The position numbers and the translations under genes are program-made. Below the pieces are notes generated by a model, which saw only the letters and a program-made list of their open reading frames with translations, had not been told where the DNA came from and searched no databases. Below, piece by piece: positions 43,969 through 53,678 of a DNA stretch of 64,000 nt (positions within the stretch are counted from its first letter, which is position 1; the number at the start of each line of letters is the position of its first letter). Origin of the DNA: Herbidospora mongoliensis (GTDB taxonomy: Bacteria; Actinomycetota; Actinomycetes; Streptosporangiales; Streptosporangiaceae); contig NZ_BBXD01000013.1 of the NCBI RefSeq assembly GCF_001570545.1, positions 124,001 through 188,000 of the forward strand. The letters are read 5' to 3'.

Positions 43969-45459
43969 TCATTGGGTCGGCCGGACCAGCGGAAACAGAA
44001 TTGTTTCGCGAATGTTTTTTCCTGTGAAGGCCATGATCATGCGATCGATGCCCGCACCCATGCCCCCGGTGGGGGGCATCGCGTATTCCAGCGCCTGCAG
44101 GAAGTCCTCGTCGAGCTGCATCGCCTCGGCGTCGCCGCCGGCGGCCAGGATCGACTGCTCGGTGAGGCGGCGGCGCTGCTCGATCGGGTCGACCAGCTCC
44201 GAATAGGCGGTGCCGAGCTCGGTGCCGAAGCCGATCAGGTCCCACTTCTCGGTCAGCAGCGGATTGTCGCGGTGCTGACGGGTCAGCGGCGAGGTCTCCA
44301 GCGGGTAGTCCATGACGAACGTGGGCTGGATGAGCGTGTGCTCGACGAGCGCCTCGAAGACCTCCTGCACGAGCTTGCCCTGGCCCCATTTCGGGTCCCA
44401 GTGGATCTCGCGCTGGTCGGCCAGCTTGCGCAGCGCCTCCAGCGGGGTCTCGGTGGTGATCTCCTCACCGAGGGCCTGCGAGACCGAGCCGTACAGGGTG
44501 ATCCTCGGCCACTCGGCCAGGCCCAGGTCGATCTCCTGGTCGCCGTGGCGGACGACCGTGGTGTCGAGCGCGGCCACGACGGCCTTCTGGTACATGCGCT
44601 GGGTCAGGTCGGCCATGTCGTGGTAGTCGAGGTAGGTGCCGTAGGCCTCGAGCATGGTGAACTCGGGGTTGTGGGTGGAGTCGGCGCCCTCGTTGCGGAA
44701 GTTGCGGTTGATCTCGAAGACCTTCTCGATGCCGCCGACGACCAGCCGCTTGAGGTAGAGCTCGATCGCGATGCGAAGGTAGAGCTCCATGTCGTAGGCG
44801 TTGATGTGGGTCTTGAACGGCCGGGCCGCCGCGCCGCCGTGGATCGGCTGCAGCATCGGGGTCTCGACCTCGAGGTAGCCCTCTTCGTGCCAGAAGTCAC
44901 GGACCGCCCGCACGGTGGCGCTGCGGATGTGGGCCATCTTGCGGGCCTCGTCGTTGACGATCAGGTCGACGTAGCGCAGCCGCACGCGGGCCTCGGGGTC
45001 GCTGAGCCCGGCGTGCTTCTCGGGCAGCGGGCGCAGGCACTTCGCGGTGATCGCCCACGAGTCGGCCATGATCGACAGCTCGCCGCGCCGGGAGGTGATG
45101 ACCTCGCCGGTGATGCCGACGTGGTCGCCGAGGTCGACGTCGCGCTTCCAGGCCGCCAGCGCGTCTTCGCCGAGCCGGTCGAGCGACAGCATGATCTGGA
45201 GGTCGCCGGAGCCGTCGCGGATGGTCGCGAAGCAGAGTTTGCCGCCGATTCGGGAGAGCATGACGCGGCCGGTCACGCCGACGGTGTCGCCGGTCGCGGC
45301 GCCCGCCTCGAGGTCGGTGTATTTCTCACGGACTTCCGCGTTGGTCGCGGTCCGCGGGTAGTTCACCGGATAGGGGTCGACGCCTTCGGAGATCAGACGG
45401 TCCAGCTTTTCACGGCGGACGCGCATCTGCTCCGGAAGCTCGCTCAGCTCTTCGCTCAC
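43969..45459 (-). CDS. lysS: Lysyl-tRNA synthetase, class II
   Basis: The product is 496 aa. It has an OB-fold anticodon-binding domain (VTGRVMLSRIGGKLCFATIRDGSGDLQ) and class II catalytic motifs: motif 1 near RSATVRAVRDFW, motif 2 NRNFRNEGADSTHNPEFTMLEAY, and motif 3 TGGMGAGIDRMIM. It charges tRNA-Lys with lysine. No LysX-type membrane domain is present. It is the last gene of the pan/nad/coaX operon, 21 bp after coaX, an arrangement seen in several actinobacteria. A terminator follows. Confidence 0.97.
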   Translation of the reverse strand: MSEELSELPEQMRVRREKLDRLISEGVDPYPVNYPRTATNAEVREKYTDLEAGAATGDTVGVTGRVMLSRIGGKLCFATIRDGSGDLQIMLSLDRLGEDALAAWKRDVDLGDHVGITGEVITSRRGELSIMADSWAITAKCLRPLPEKHAGLSDPEARVRLRYVDLIVNDEARKMAHIRSATVRAVRDFWHEEGYLEVETPMLQPIHGGAAARPFKTHINAYDMELYLRIAIELYLKRLVVGGIEKVFEINRNFRNEGADSTHNPEFTMLEAYGTYLDYHDMADLTQRMYQKAVVAALDTTVVRHGDQEIDLGLAEWPRITLYGSVSQALGEEITTETPLEALRKLADQREIHWDPKWGQGKLVQEVFEALVEHTLIQPTFVMDYPLETSPLTRQHRDNPLLTEKWDLIGFGTELGTAYSELVDPIEQRRRLTEQSILAAGGDAEAMQLDEDFLQALEYAMPPTGGMGAGIDRMIMAFTGKNIRETILFPLVRPTQ

Positions 45460-45480
45460 GGCACTACAGATTAGCGGCGT

Positions 45481-46263
45481 TTAAGCGGTGTTTCGGGCGT
45501 AGACCAGCCGGAGCCCGATAAGAGTCAGCCAGGGTTCGTGTACGTCGATCGTCCGCGCCTCGCTGACCACCAGCGGCGCCCCGGGTCCGGTCGCCACGAC
45601 GGTCACCTCGTCGGGGTCGGCGGCCAGCTCGGCGGTCATCCGGTCGACGATGCCGTCGACCAGGCCGGCGAAGCCGTAGATGATGCCCGACTGCAGGGCC
45701 TCGACGGTGTTCTTGGCGATCACCGACCGAGGCCGGATCAGCTCGACCTTGTGGAGCTGGGCGCCCGCCTCGGCCAGCGCGTCGACGGAGATCTCCAGGC
45801 CCGGAGCGGTGACGGCGCCGATGTACTCACCCCGCGCGGAGACGGCGTCGAAGGAGGTCGCGGTGCCGAAGTCGACGACCACGCAGGGACCGCCGAACAG
45901 GCTGATCGCGGCCAGCGCGTTGACGATGCGGTCGCTGCCGACCTCTTTGGGGTTGTCCATCCTGACCGGGACGCCGGTGCGGACACCCGGCTCGACCACC
46001 ACCGAGGTCACGTCGCCGTAGTAGCGGCGCGACATCTCCCGCATCTCGTTCAGCACGGAGGGCACCGTCGAGCAGATGGAGATGCCCGAGATGTCGGTGT
46101 TCTTCAGGATGGCCGACTGGGCCAGCAGGCCCTGCAGGACCACCGCGAGTTCGTCGGCGGTCCGGCGGGCGTCGGTGGCGATGCGCCAGTGCTCAATGAC
46201 CTCTTCACCCTCGAACAAACCAAGCACCGTGTGGGTGTTGCTGACATCGATGGTGAGGAGCAT
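45481..46263 (-). CDS. coaX: Type III pantothenate kinase
   Basis: The product is 260 aa. Motifs are LLTIDVSNTHTVLGLFEG (Asp and Asn of the ASKHA fold), GSDRIVNALAA, CVVVDFGTATSFDAVS, GAVTAPGLEIS and VVATGPGAPLV. CoaX phosphorylates pantothenate, the first committed CoA step, and unlike CoaA is not feedback inhibited. The start is ATG 46263, 7 bp after the nadBC stop. It is fed by PanC and PanD from the same operon. Confidence 0.96.
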   Translation of the reverse strand: MLLTIDVSNTHTVLGLFEGEEVIEHWRIATDARRTADELAVVLQGLLAQSAILKNTDISGISICSTVPSVLNEMREMSRRYYGDVTSVVVEPGVRTGVPVRMDNPKEVGSDRIVNALAAISLFGGPCVVVDFGTATSFDAVSARGEYIGAVTAPGLEISVDALAEAGAQLHKVELIRPRSVIAKNTVEALQSGIIYGFAGLVDGIVDRMTAELAADPDEVTVVATGPGAPLVVSEARTIDVHEPWLTLIGLRLVYARNTA

Positions 46264-46270
46264 GCCCCGA

Positions 46271-48772
46271 TTATGCACCACGAAGATCTAGGGCAATATC
46301 GAGCGCGGGGGACGAATGGGTCAGTGCCCCGACGGCCAGGTAGTCGACTCCGGTCTCGGCCACGGCCCGTGCGCCGGCGAGGGTGAGCCCGCCGCTCGAC
46401 TCGAGGCGAGCGCGCCCGGCGACCAGCTCCACGGCCTCCTTGAGCTGCGGCACCGTGAAGTTGTCGAGCAGGATCTCCTCGGCTCCCTCGGCCAGCACCG
46501 GCTCGATCTGGTCGATGCGGTCGACCTCGACCTCGATCAGGATCTCCGGGTAGGCCTTGCGGACCGCCCGGAACGCCTCCGTGACCCCGCCGGCGGCCAC
46601 GACGTGGTTGTCCTTGATCAGGGCGGCGTCGTAGAGGCCGATGCGGTGGTTGACGCCGCCGCCGCAGCGGACGGCGTACTTCTCCAGCGCGCGCAGGCCC
46701 GGGTGGGTCTTCCTGGTGTCCCGGACGCGGGCGCCGGTGCCCTCGATGGCCTTGACCCACTGGGCGGTCGCGGTGGCGATACCCGACAGGTGGGTGAGCA
46801 GGTTGAGCGCGGTGCGCTCCACGGTGAGGAGTTCCCTGGTCTCGCCCTTGATGGTCATCAGGACGTCGCCGTAGGAGACCCGGTCGCCGTCCTTGGCGCG
46901 GTGTTCGACCTCCAGACCGGCGTAGCGGAACGCGGCGGCGGCCACGGCCAACCCGGCGACCACGCCGGAGCGGCGGGCCACGATGTCGCCGACGGCCTTC
47001 TGGCCGGCCGGGATCGTGGCGGCCGAAGTGACGTCTTCCCCGGTCGACAGGTCTTCGCGGAACGCGGTCTCGATCAGTGTGTGGATCTCCGCCGGGTCGA
47101 GCCCGGCGGCCAGCAGGTCGGCGTCGGCGCTGACGTGCGGTGCGTGCTCCATGACGAGTTCGCCCTTCTCGGTGAGCGTGATGTCGAGGTGGCCGAGCCA
47201 CGTGTCGTCGCGGCGGTCGGGGAAGTCCTCCCGCCAGTGGGAGCCCCGGGTCTCCTGCCGGACCGCCGCGGCCCGTGTCAGGGCCGAGGCGACGGTGTGC
47301 AGGTTGGTCGCCTCCCACGCCTCCAGGCAGGGCTCGACCGTGACAGGGGTCCATGTGGCGTCGTTCAGCGCCTTGGCGACCCCGGCCAGGCTCTCCCTGC
47401 TGCGCAGTACCCCGGCGCCCCGGCTCATGAACGCCTGGACGCGGGGACGGGTGCGGGGGTCGACGAGTTCGCTCGGTTCCGCGGGGACGGCCTCCCCCGG
47501 AACCGCGCGAGGGGTGATCAGGTCGGAGGCGATGCGTTCGGCGTACACGAGACCTTCGAGCAGGGAGTTGGACGCCAGGCGGTTGGCCCCGTGCACGCCG
47601 GTGCAGGCGGTCTCGCCGCAGGCGTAGAGGCCCGGCACGCTGGTCCGCCCGAACAGGTCGGTCCGCACTCCGCCGCTGGCGTAGTGGGCGGCCGGGGCGA
47701 CCGGGATCGGCTCGGTCACCGGGTCGATGCCGTGCTCCCGGCAGACCGCGAGGATCGTGGGGAACCGGGCCTGCCACTTCTCCTCGCCGAAGGCCCGCGC
47801 GTCGAGGTAGACGTGGTCGTCGCCGGTCTCGGCCATCCGCCGCATGATCGCCTTGGCCACGACGTCGCGGGGGGCCAGGTCCTTGAGTTCGTGGACGCCG
47901 GCCATGAACCGTTCACCCTTGGCGTCGATCAGGAAGGCGCCCTCGCCCCTGACCGCCTCGGAGACCAGGGGCTGCTGCCCGGTCGAGCCCTCTCCGAGCC
48001 ACAGGACCGTCGGGTGGAACTGCACGAACTCCAGGTCGCGGACCACCGCACCGGCGCGCAGCGCCAGCGCCACCCCGTCGCCGGTGGAGACCAGGGGGTT
48101 GGTCGTGGAGGCGTACACCTGGCCCATGCCGCCGCTGGCCAGGACCACCGCCGCGGCGCGAACCGCTCCCACGCCGTCACGGGCGCCCTCGCCCATCACG
48201 TGGAGGGTGATACCGCAGGCCCGGCCCTGGGCGTCGGTGAGCAGGTCGAGGACGAGGGCGTGCTCGATGATCTCGATGCGCGGCTCGTGGGTGGCCGCCT
48301 CGATCAGGGCCCGCTGGACCTCGGCCCCGGTGGCGTCGCCGCCCGCGTGCACGATCCGGTTACGCCGGTGGCCGCCCTCGCGGGTCAGCTGCAGTTCGCC
48401 GCGCGCGTCGCGGTCGAAGCGGGCGCCGTGCTCCATCAGGCGCTTGAGCGCGTCGGGGCCCTCGGTGACCAGGACCCGCACGGCCTCCTCGTCGCAGAGC
48501 CCGGCGCCGGCCAGCAGGGTGTCGCTCAGGTGCTCGTCAGGGGTGTCGCCAGGGGCCAGCACGGCGGCGATGCCGCCCTGGGCCCACTGGGTCGACCCGG
48601 CCGACAGCACGTCTTTGGTGACGACCAGCACACGGCCGGCGGTGGTGAGCTCGGTGTAGCGCAACGCCAGGGTCAGACCCGCGATCCCGGAGCCGACCAC
48701 GACCACGTCGGCGGACGTCGTCCAGCCGGGAGGTGGCGCGGTCAGTCTGCGGGGGAGGGTGGTGTCGGTCAT
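46271..48772 (-). CDS. nadBC: NadB-NadC fusion: L-aspartate oxidase + nicotinate-nucleotide pyrophosphorylase
   Basis: The product is 833 aa in one uninterrupted frame. Residues ~1-545 are NadB: VVVVGSGIAGLTLALRY (FAD), STQWAQGGIAAV, VQFHPTVL, HYASGGVRTDLFGRTSVPGLYACGE and GANRLASNSLLEG. Residues ~556-833 are NadC: IETAFREDLSTGEDVTS, TRKTHPGLRALEKYAVRCGGG, LIKDNH, EVEVD and ILLDNF. NadB makes iminoaspartate, and NadC converts quinolinate plus PRPP to NaMN. NadA, which joins iminoaspartate and DHAP into quinolinate, is absent from the window. An internal ATG exists near the junction (ELVMEHAP) but no stop separates the parts. It is the middle of the pan-nad-coaX-lysS operon. Confidence 0.95.
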   Translation of the reverse strand: MTDTTLPRRLTAPPPGWTTSADVVVVGSGIAGLTLALRYTELTTAGRVLVVTKDVLSAGSTQWAQGGIAAVLAPGDTPDEHLSDTLLAGAGLCDEEAVRVLVTEGPDALKRLMEHGARFDRDARGELQLTREGGHRRNRIVHAGGDATGAEVQRALIEAATHEPRIEIIEHALVLDLLTDAQGRACGITLHVMGEGARDGVGAVRAAAVVLASGGMGQVYASTTNPLVSTGDGVALALRAGAVVRDLEFVQFHPTVLWLGEGSTGQQPLVSEAVRGEGAFLIDAKGERFMAGVHELKDLAPRDVVAKAIMRRMAETGDDHVYLDARAFGEEKWQARFPTILAVCREHGIDPVTEPIPVAPAAHYASGGVRTDLFGRTSVPGLYACGETACTGVHGANRLASNSLLEGLVYAERIASDLITPRAVPGEAVPAEPSELVDPRTRPRVQAFMSRGAGVLRSRESLAGVAKALNDATWTPVTVEPCLEAWEATNLHTVASALTRAAAVRQETRGSHWREDFPDRRDDTWLGHLDITLTEKGELVMEHAPHVSADADLLAAGLDPAEIHTLIETAFREDLSTGEDVTSAATIPAGQKAVGDIVARRSGVVAGLAVAAAAFRYAGLEVEHRAKDGDRVSYGDVLMTIKGETRELLTVERTALNLLTHLSGIATATAQWVKAIEGTGARVRDTRKTHPGLRALEKYAVRCGGGVNHRIGLYDAALIKDNHVVAAGGVTEAFRAVRKAYPEILIEVEVDRIDQIEPVLAEGAEEILLDNFTVPQLKEAVELVAGRARLESSGGLTLAGARAVAETGVDYLAVGALTHSSPALDIALDLRGA

Positions 48773-48820
48773 CGCGAGCCCCTTTCGTCAATATGACGAT
48801 AACGCCCGCGACGACGGGGC

Positions 48821-49240
48821 TCATCCCCGGGTGGCTACTTCGTCGCCCCTTTCGAGGTCCGAAAGCAGGGCCGCGGCCGGATCCGACCCGAGATCGACGA
48901 TCCGGTTGTCGCGGTCGACGTGGACGACCTTCGGCCGGAAGGTGCGCGCCTCGGCGTCGGTGAGCTGGCCGTACGCGATGACGATCACCAGATCCCCCGG
49001 CGAGACCAGGCGGGCGGCGGCCCCGTTGATGCCGATGATCCCCGAGCCCCGGGGGCCCGGAATGGTGTACGTCACAAGCCGCGCCCCGTTGTCGATGTCG
49101 ACCACGTGGACCTGCTCACCCGGCAGCAGGCCGGCCGCGTCCAGCAGGTCTTCGTCGACCGTCAGCGAACCCACGTAGTGGAGGTCGGCCTGGGTCACGG
49201 TGGCCCGGTGGATCTTGCTGGTGAGCATGGTCCTGAGCAT
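48821..49240 (-). CDS. panD: Aspartate 1-decarboxylase (pyruvoyl)
   Basis: The product is 139 aa starting at ATG 49240 ([17 protein letters not shown]). The Gly-Ser self-cleavage site is in [10 protein letters not shown] (around residue 24-25), where Ser becomes the pyruvoyl group. DNGARLVTY and [26 protein letters not shown] are conserved. It makes beta-alanine for PanC. It follows panC by 10 bp. Confidence 0.96.
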   Translation of the reverse strand: MLRTMLTSKIHRATVTQADLHYVGSLTVDEDLLDAAGLLPGEQVHVVDIDNGARLVTYTIPGPRGSGIIGINGAAARLVSPGDLVIVIAYGQLTDAEARTFRPKVVHVDRDNRIVDLGSDPAAALLSDLERGDEVATRG

Positions 49241-49250
49241 CGGGGTCCTC

Positions 49251-50081
49251 TCAGACGATGAGTACAACGTTGTCGATCAGCCGGGTCGTCCCGACCTTGG
49301 CCGCCACCGCGAGGACCGCCTCCCCCCGGTGACCTGGGGGGACCTCGTCGAACGTGGCGGGATCGGCCAATGTCAGGTAGTCGAGCAGCAGCGGGGGCTT
49401 GAGCCGGGCGGCCTCTTCGAGCACCGCCTTCGCCGATTCCTTGGCCTTGTGGGGGTTCCTGGCAGCGGCGTTGAGTGCCTTCGACAGGTAGAGCGCGGTC
49501 ACCCGGTCGTCTGCCGACAGGTAGCGGTTGCGGCTCGACAGGGCCAGGCCGTCGGGCTCCCGCACGGTCTGACCCGCCACGATCTTCACGGGGACGTCGA
49601 GGTCGGCGGTCATCCGGCGGATCAGGGCGAGCTGCTGGGCGTCCTTCTGGCCGAACACGGCCACGTCGGGCCGGGTCAGGTTGAACAGCTTCAGCACCAC
49701 CGTAAGCACCCCGTCGAAGTGCCCCGGCCGGAACGCGCCCTCGGCGACCGTGCCCATCGCCCCGGCCGACACCGAGACCTGCCGGTCGGGCAGGTACATG
49801 TCTTCCACGGCGGGCGCGAACACGACGCTCACGCCCTCTTCGCCGCACACCTCCAAATCGCTGTCGAACGTCCGGGGATAGCGGCCGAAGTCCTCGTTCG
49901 GCCCGAACTGGAGCGGGTTGACGAAGATGCTGACGATCACGTGGTCGGCCTGCTCGTGGGCCAGCCGGATCAGCGACCGGTGACCCTCGTGCAGCGCGCC
50001 CATCGTGGGCACCAGCGCGTAGGAGCCGGGCCTCCTGGCGCCCGCGAGCTCGGCGCGGTTCCCGGCGACCGTCAGGTCCAT
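49251..50081 (-). CDS. panC: Pantothenate synthetase
   Basis: The product is 276 aa. Key segments are [17 protein letters not shown] (ATP HxGH-type site), [52 protein letters not shown] and SSRNRYLS (KMSKS-like). It joins pantoate and beta-alanine with ATP. A strong GGGAGG site lies 6-7 bp before ATG 50081, inside the end of the upstream gene (10-bp overlap). Confidence 0.97.
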   Translation of the reverse strand: MDLTVAGNRAELAGARRPGSYALVPTMGALHEGHRSLIRLAHEQADHVIVSIFVNPLQFGPNEDFGRYPRTFDSDLEVCGEEGVSVVFAPAVEDMYLPDRQVSVSAGAMGTVAEGAFRPGHFDGVLTVVLKLFNLTRPDVAVFGQKDAQQLALIRRMTADLDVPVKIVAGQTVREPDGLALSSRNRYLSADDRVTALYLSKALNAAARNPHKAKESAKAVLEEAARLKPPLLLDYLTLADPATFDEVPPGHRGEAVLAVAAKVGTTRLIDNVVLIV

Positions 50082-50962
50082 ATGTTGCCTCCCAGCGCGT
50101 CGAGGAGCCGTTCGGCCGCCTCCGGCTTCAACAGGCCTGCCGCCAGCGCCCTGTCGGCGGTCAGCCGGGCCAGCGCGATGTACGCGTCGGCCGCCTCCGG
50201 CGCCGCCAGGATCAGGGCGTCGACGTGTTTGCGCACCGTCTCCGCGTCTCCCCGGACGACCGGCCCGGTCAGCCCGTTGATGCCCAGCCGCAGCACGTTG
50301 TCGAGCGCGGCCCCCAGCAGCGGCCCCAGCATCCGGCCGGGGTGCTCGACGCCGATGCGTGACAGCAGGTCCTGCGACTCGGCGATGAGGGTGACCATGT
50401 GGTTGGCCGCCCCCGCGACGGCCGCGTGGTAGAGCGGCCGGTCGCGGTCGTTGATCCAGACCGGCTCACCGCCCATCTCGATCACCAGCGCCTCGGCCAC
50501 CGGCCGCAACTGATCGGACGCCGTCACTCCGAAGGTCGCGCCGTTGAGCCGCCCGAAGTCGTCGCCGCGTCCGGTGAAGGTCATCACCGGGTGGAGCGCC
50601 AGCGGCAGCGCGCCCAGGTCGGTCGCGGGCTGCAGCACCCCCAGTCCGTAGGCGCCGCTGGCGTGCACCAGCAGCTTGCCCCGCAGGTCGGCGCCGGTGG
50701 CGGCGAGCCCGGACACCAGACCGGGCAGCACGTCGTCGGGCACCGTCAGCAGGATCAGTTCGGCCCTGCGCATGACCTCGTCGGGTCTGCTCAGATCGAT
50801 GCCCAGCAGGTCGTTGGCGCGCCGCTGGGACGCGTCGGAAACGCCGCTGGCAGCCACCACATGGTGTCCCGCCTGGGCCAAAGCGGCACCGAGAACGGAA
50901 CCCACCCGTCCGGCTCCGAGCACCCCAACGGTGAGTCGCGCGGGGCGATCGCTTGTGTCCAT
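50072..50962 (-). CDS. Rossmann-fold DUF2520 protein
   Basis: The product is 296 aa. The N-terminal NAD(P)-binding fold has [17 protein letters not shown] (~11-27) and [12 protein letters not shown]. The C-terminal helical DUF2520 domain has HPVMTFTG and [19 protein letters not shown]. It has the overall shape of a ketopantoate reductase relative. It commonly precedes panC in actinobacteria, so it may act in pantothenate supply, but its activity is unproven. It is probably the first gene of the operon. Confidence 0.88.
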   Translation of the reverse strand: MDTSDRPARLTVGVLGAGRVGSVLGAALAQAGHHVVAASGVSDASQRRANDLLGIDLSRPDEVMRRAELILLTVPDDVLPGLVSGLAATGADLRGKLLVHASGAYGLGVLQPATDLGALPLALHPVMTFTGRGDDFGRLNGATFGVTASDQLRPVAEALVIEMGGEPVWINDRDRPLYHAAVAGAANHMVTLIAESQDLLSRIGVEHPGRMLGPLLGAALDNVLRLGINGLTGPVVRGDAETVRKHVDALILAAPEAADAYIALARLTADRALAAGLLKPEAAERLLDALGGNIWT

Positions 50963-51068
50963 GCCGTCCTCCCGACCGCCAGAGTAACGGCGGTCACGGA
51001 CTGGGAACCGTTAGGGGCTCGTCCTTGATCAAGGGTGTCCACATCCGGACACCGGTAAGGTCGGGCGG

Positions 51069-52004
51069 ATGTGGGTTTCGTGGCGGGAGGCGACCCGCCG
51101 GGCGCTCTACGAAGATGGCGGGTTCTACCGCGAAGAGCGCCCTTCTGCGCATTTCCGCACGTCCGTGCATGCCTCCCCACTTTTCGCCGAGGCAATCGCC
51201 CGCCTGCTGGCCCGGGTCGACGTCGCCCTGGGCCACCCCCCGCGACTCGATTTCGTCGACATGGGCGCGGGTGACGGGCTGCTGGCGGCGGGGGTGCTGG
51301 CGGCGTTCGGGGGGACCAGACTCCGGGTGGTCGCGGTCGACCTGGCGCCCCGGCCCGACGGGCTGCCCTCGGCGATCGAGTGGGCCGAGGAACCTCCCGA
51401 GGAGATCACCGGCCTGATCGTGGCCAACGAGTGGCTCGACAACGTGCCGCTCGACGTGGTCGAGCAGGCCGACGACGGCCCCCGCCTGGTCCTGGTCGAC
51501 CCGGAGACCGGCGCGGAGACGCTGGGACCCCCGCTCACCGATCCCGCCGACCTCGCCTGGCTCGCCGCCTGGTGGCCGCTCCCCCGCACCGGGTCGCGCG
51601 CCGAAATCGGCCGTCCGCGCGACGAGGCGTGGTCTCAGTTGCTTGTACGGCTCACGCGGGGCACCTGTGTCGCCATCGACTACGCCCACACCGCGGCGGA
51701 CCGCCCGGAGCTCGGCACCCTGACCGGCTACCGGAACGGCCACGCGGTGGCCCCCGTCCCCGACGGAACCCGCGACATCACCGCCCACGTCGCCCTCGAC
51801 GCCTGCGCCCGGGGCGAAGGCCTGCTCACCACCCAGCGCGAGGCCCTGCGCGACCTGGGCGTCACGGGCGCCCGCCCGCCTCTCGGACTGGCCTCCTCGG
51901 ACCCACGCGGCTACCTGCGCGCCCTGGCCCGCGCGTCGGCCGAAGCCGAGCTCATCGACCCCGGGGGGCTGGGAGGTTTCGGCTGGTTGCAACAGGTACG
52001 GTAA
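51069..52004 (+). CDS. MidA/NDUFAF7-family SAM methyltransferase
   Basis: The product is 311 aa. The sequence has FYREERPSAHFRTSVHAS, SAM motif I FVDMGAGDGLLAAGVL (~60-75), and VANEWLDNVPLDVVE, the segment typical of MidA/NDUFAF7 proteins. These methylate an arginine of the 49-kDa subunit (NDUFS2/NuoD) of complex I in eukaryotes; the bacterial role is less clear. A nuoD homologue lies 3 kb downstream. The stop is 5 bp before the GTG of the RCK_C gene, so it is co-transcribed with the antiporter pair. Confidence 0.82.
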   Translation: MWVSWREATRRALYEDGGFYREERPSAHFRTSVHASPLFAEAIARLLARVDVALGHPPRLDFVDMGAGDGLLAAGVLAAFGGTRLRVVAVDLAPRPDGLPSAIEWAEEPPEEITGLIVANEWLDNVPLDVVEQADDGPRLVLVDPETGAETLGPPLTDPADLAWLAAWWPLPRTGSRAEIGRPRDEAWSQLLVRLTRGTCVAIDYAHTAADRPELGTLTGYRNGHAVAPVPDGTRDITAHVALDACARGEGLLTTQREALRDLGVTGARPPLGLASSDPRGYLRALARASAEAELIDPGGLGGFGWLQQVR

Positions 52005-52009
52005 AGGGC

Positions 52010-52492
52010 GTGGAGATCGAACAGACCGCCTTGCCAGGAATCGGCCTCAAACACGAGTTCACGACCCATACGGGCCGTCGCATCGGCATCGTGTCCCACC
52101 GTTCCGGCAGACGCGATCTGATCATCTACGACCGCGACGATCCTGATCGGGCATGTGAGAGCGTCCAGCTCACCGACGAGGAGGCCGACGCCCTCGTCGA
52201 GCTCCTCGGCGCCCCCCGCATCGTCCAGCGCCTCAACGCTCTCCACCGCGAGGTCGAAGGCCTGGTCAGCGTGCAGATCCCGGTGACCCCCAGCTCGCCC
52301 TACGAGGGCCGCACGCTCGGGGACGCCCGCATCCGCACCCGCACCGGCGCCTCCGTGGTGGCCGTGGTGCGCGGTGGACAGGTGCACGCCAGCCCGACCC
52401 CTGATTTCGAATTCCGGGTCGGAGACGTGGTCGTGGTGGTCGGCGACGCCGAGAACACCGGGGCCGTGGCCGACATCCTGGCTGACGGGTAG
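52010..52492 (+). CDS. RCK_C (TrkA-C) regulatory subunit of a cation/proton antiporter, CpeA-like
   Basis: The product is 160 aa, starting at GTG 52010. The N-terminal domain (~1-75) resembles KhtT (LPGIGLKHEFTTHTGRRIGIVSHRSGRRDLIIYD). The C-terminal RCK_C domain is SSPYEGRTLGDARIRTRTGASVVAVVRGGQ... FRVGDVVVVVGDAENTGAV. RCK_C domains bind c-di-AMP in several K+/cation transporters, including streptomycete CpeA, the gate of antiporter CpeB. The antiporter gene starts 9 bp later, matching that pair. Direct c-di-AMP binding by this protein is inferred. Confidence 0.85.
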   Translation: MEIEQTALPGIGLKHEFTTHTGRRIGIVSHRSGRRDLIIYDRDDPDRACESVQLTDEEADALVELLGAPRIVQRLNALHREVEGLVSVQIPVTPSSPYEGRTLGDARIRTRTGASVVAVVRGGQVHASPTPDFEFRVGDVVVVVGDAENTGAVADILADG

Positions 52493-52500
52493 GTCGCCGG

Positions 52501-53673
52501 GTGCACCACACCGCAATATTGTTCCTCGAGCTCGGCGGGGTCGTCCTCGCGCTCGGAATCCTCGGCGCTCTCGCCCTCCGCGTCGGCATCTCGCCGATTC
52601 CCCTCTATCTGGTAGCCGGCCTGGCCTTCGGGACCGGCGGCATCCTTCCCCTCGCGACCAGCGAAGAGTTCATCGCCACCGGCGCCGAACTCGGCGTGAT
52701 CCTCCTGCTGCTCACATTGGGCCTGGAATACAACGCCGACGAGCTCATGACCAGCCTCAAGAGCAACGCGCCCAGCGGTCTGGTCGACCTGGTCCTGAAC
52801 GCGGCTCCCGGTGCGATCGCCGCGCTGTTGCTGGGCTGGGGTCCGGTGGCGGCGGTCGCGATGGCCGGCGTGACCTATGCGACCTCGTCCGGCATCACCG
52901 CGAAGGTCCTGTCCGACCTGGGCTGGATCGGTAACCGCGAGACACCGGTCGTGCTGTCGCTGCTGGTCTTCGAAGACCTGACGATGGCGCTCTATCTGCC
53001 GATCCTGACGGCGCTGCTGGCCGGGGTCTCCCTGCTGAGCGGCGCGATCACCGTGGCGATCGCGCTGGCGACGGTCACCGTGGTCCTGGTGATCGCGTTG
53101 AAGTTCGGCAAGTGGATCGAGAAGTTCGTCTCCAGCCCCAACTCCGAGGTGCTGCTGCTCAAGGTCATCGGCCTGGCCATGCTGGTGGCCGGCCTCGCCC
53201 AGCAGCTCCAGGTGTCCGCGGCGGTCGGCGCCTTCCTGGTGGGCATCGCGTTGTCGGGTGAACTGGCCCACGACGCACGCGCGCTGCTGATGCCGATCAG
53301 AGACCTCTTCGCGGCGGTCTTCTTCGTCTTCTTCGGCCTGCAGACCGACCCGTCCAAGATCCTGCCGGTGCTGTGGCTGGCCGCGATCCTGGCGATCGTC
53401 AGCATGATCACCAAGCTCCTCACCGGCGCCTACGCCGCCCGCCGGGCGGGCATCGGCCGAGCGGGCCGGGTCCGCGCCGGCATCGCCCTCATCCCCCGAG
53501 GCGAGTTCAACATCGTCATCGCCGGGTTGGCCGTGGCCGCCGGAGCCCACCCCGATCTGGGACCGCTGGCAGCCGCATACGTGCTGATCCTGGCGGCTTT
53601 CGGTCCCTTGGCGGCCCGACTGACGGCGCCCCTGGTCGCGGCGCTGACGAAGGCCACGCCCGCCCCGCACTGA
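52501..53673 (+). CDS. CPA2-family cation/proton antiporter, CpeB/KhtU-like
   Basis: The product is 390 aa with 12-13 membrane helices. It starts at GTG 52501. The CPA2 pattern includes GISPIPLYLVAGLAFG, the discontinuous helix TYATSSGITAKVL, and VFEDLTMALYLPIL with the transport Asp. AVGAFLVGIALSGEL and FFGLQTDPSKILPV follow. No RCK domain is fused, so gating depends on the upstream partner. It probably exports K+ or Na+ in exchange for protons during osmotic or pH stress. The gene converges with the P450. Confidence 0.9.
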   Translation: MHHTAILFLELGGVVLALGILGALALRVGISPIPLYLVAGLAFGTGGILPLATSEEFIATGAELGVILLLLTLGLEYNADELMTSLKSNAPSGLVDLVLNAAPGAIAALLLGWGPVAAVAMAGVTYATSSGITAKVLSDLGWIGNRETPVVLSLLVFEDLTMALYLPILTALLAGVSLLSGAITVAIALATVTVVLVIALKFGKWIEKFVSSPNSEVLLLKVIGLAMLVAGLAQQLQVSAAVGAFLVGIALSGELAHDARALLMPIRDLFAAVFFVFFGLQTDPSKILPVLWLAAILAIVSMITKLLTGAYAARRAGIGRAGRVRAGIALIPRGEFNIVIAGLAVAAGAHPDLGPLAAAYVLILAAFGPLAARLTAPLVAALTKATPAPH

Positions 53674-53678
53674 GCGAA

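Noticed and set aside
46316-48796. An 826-codon open frame opposite nadBC
   Set aside because: Same antisense effect; the product is Gly/Asp/Val-rich and lacks any motif.
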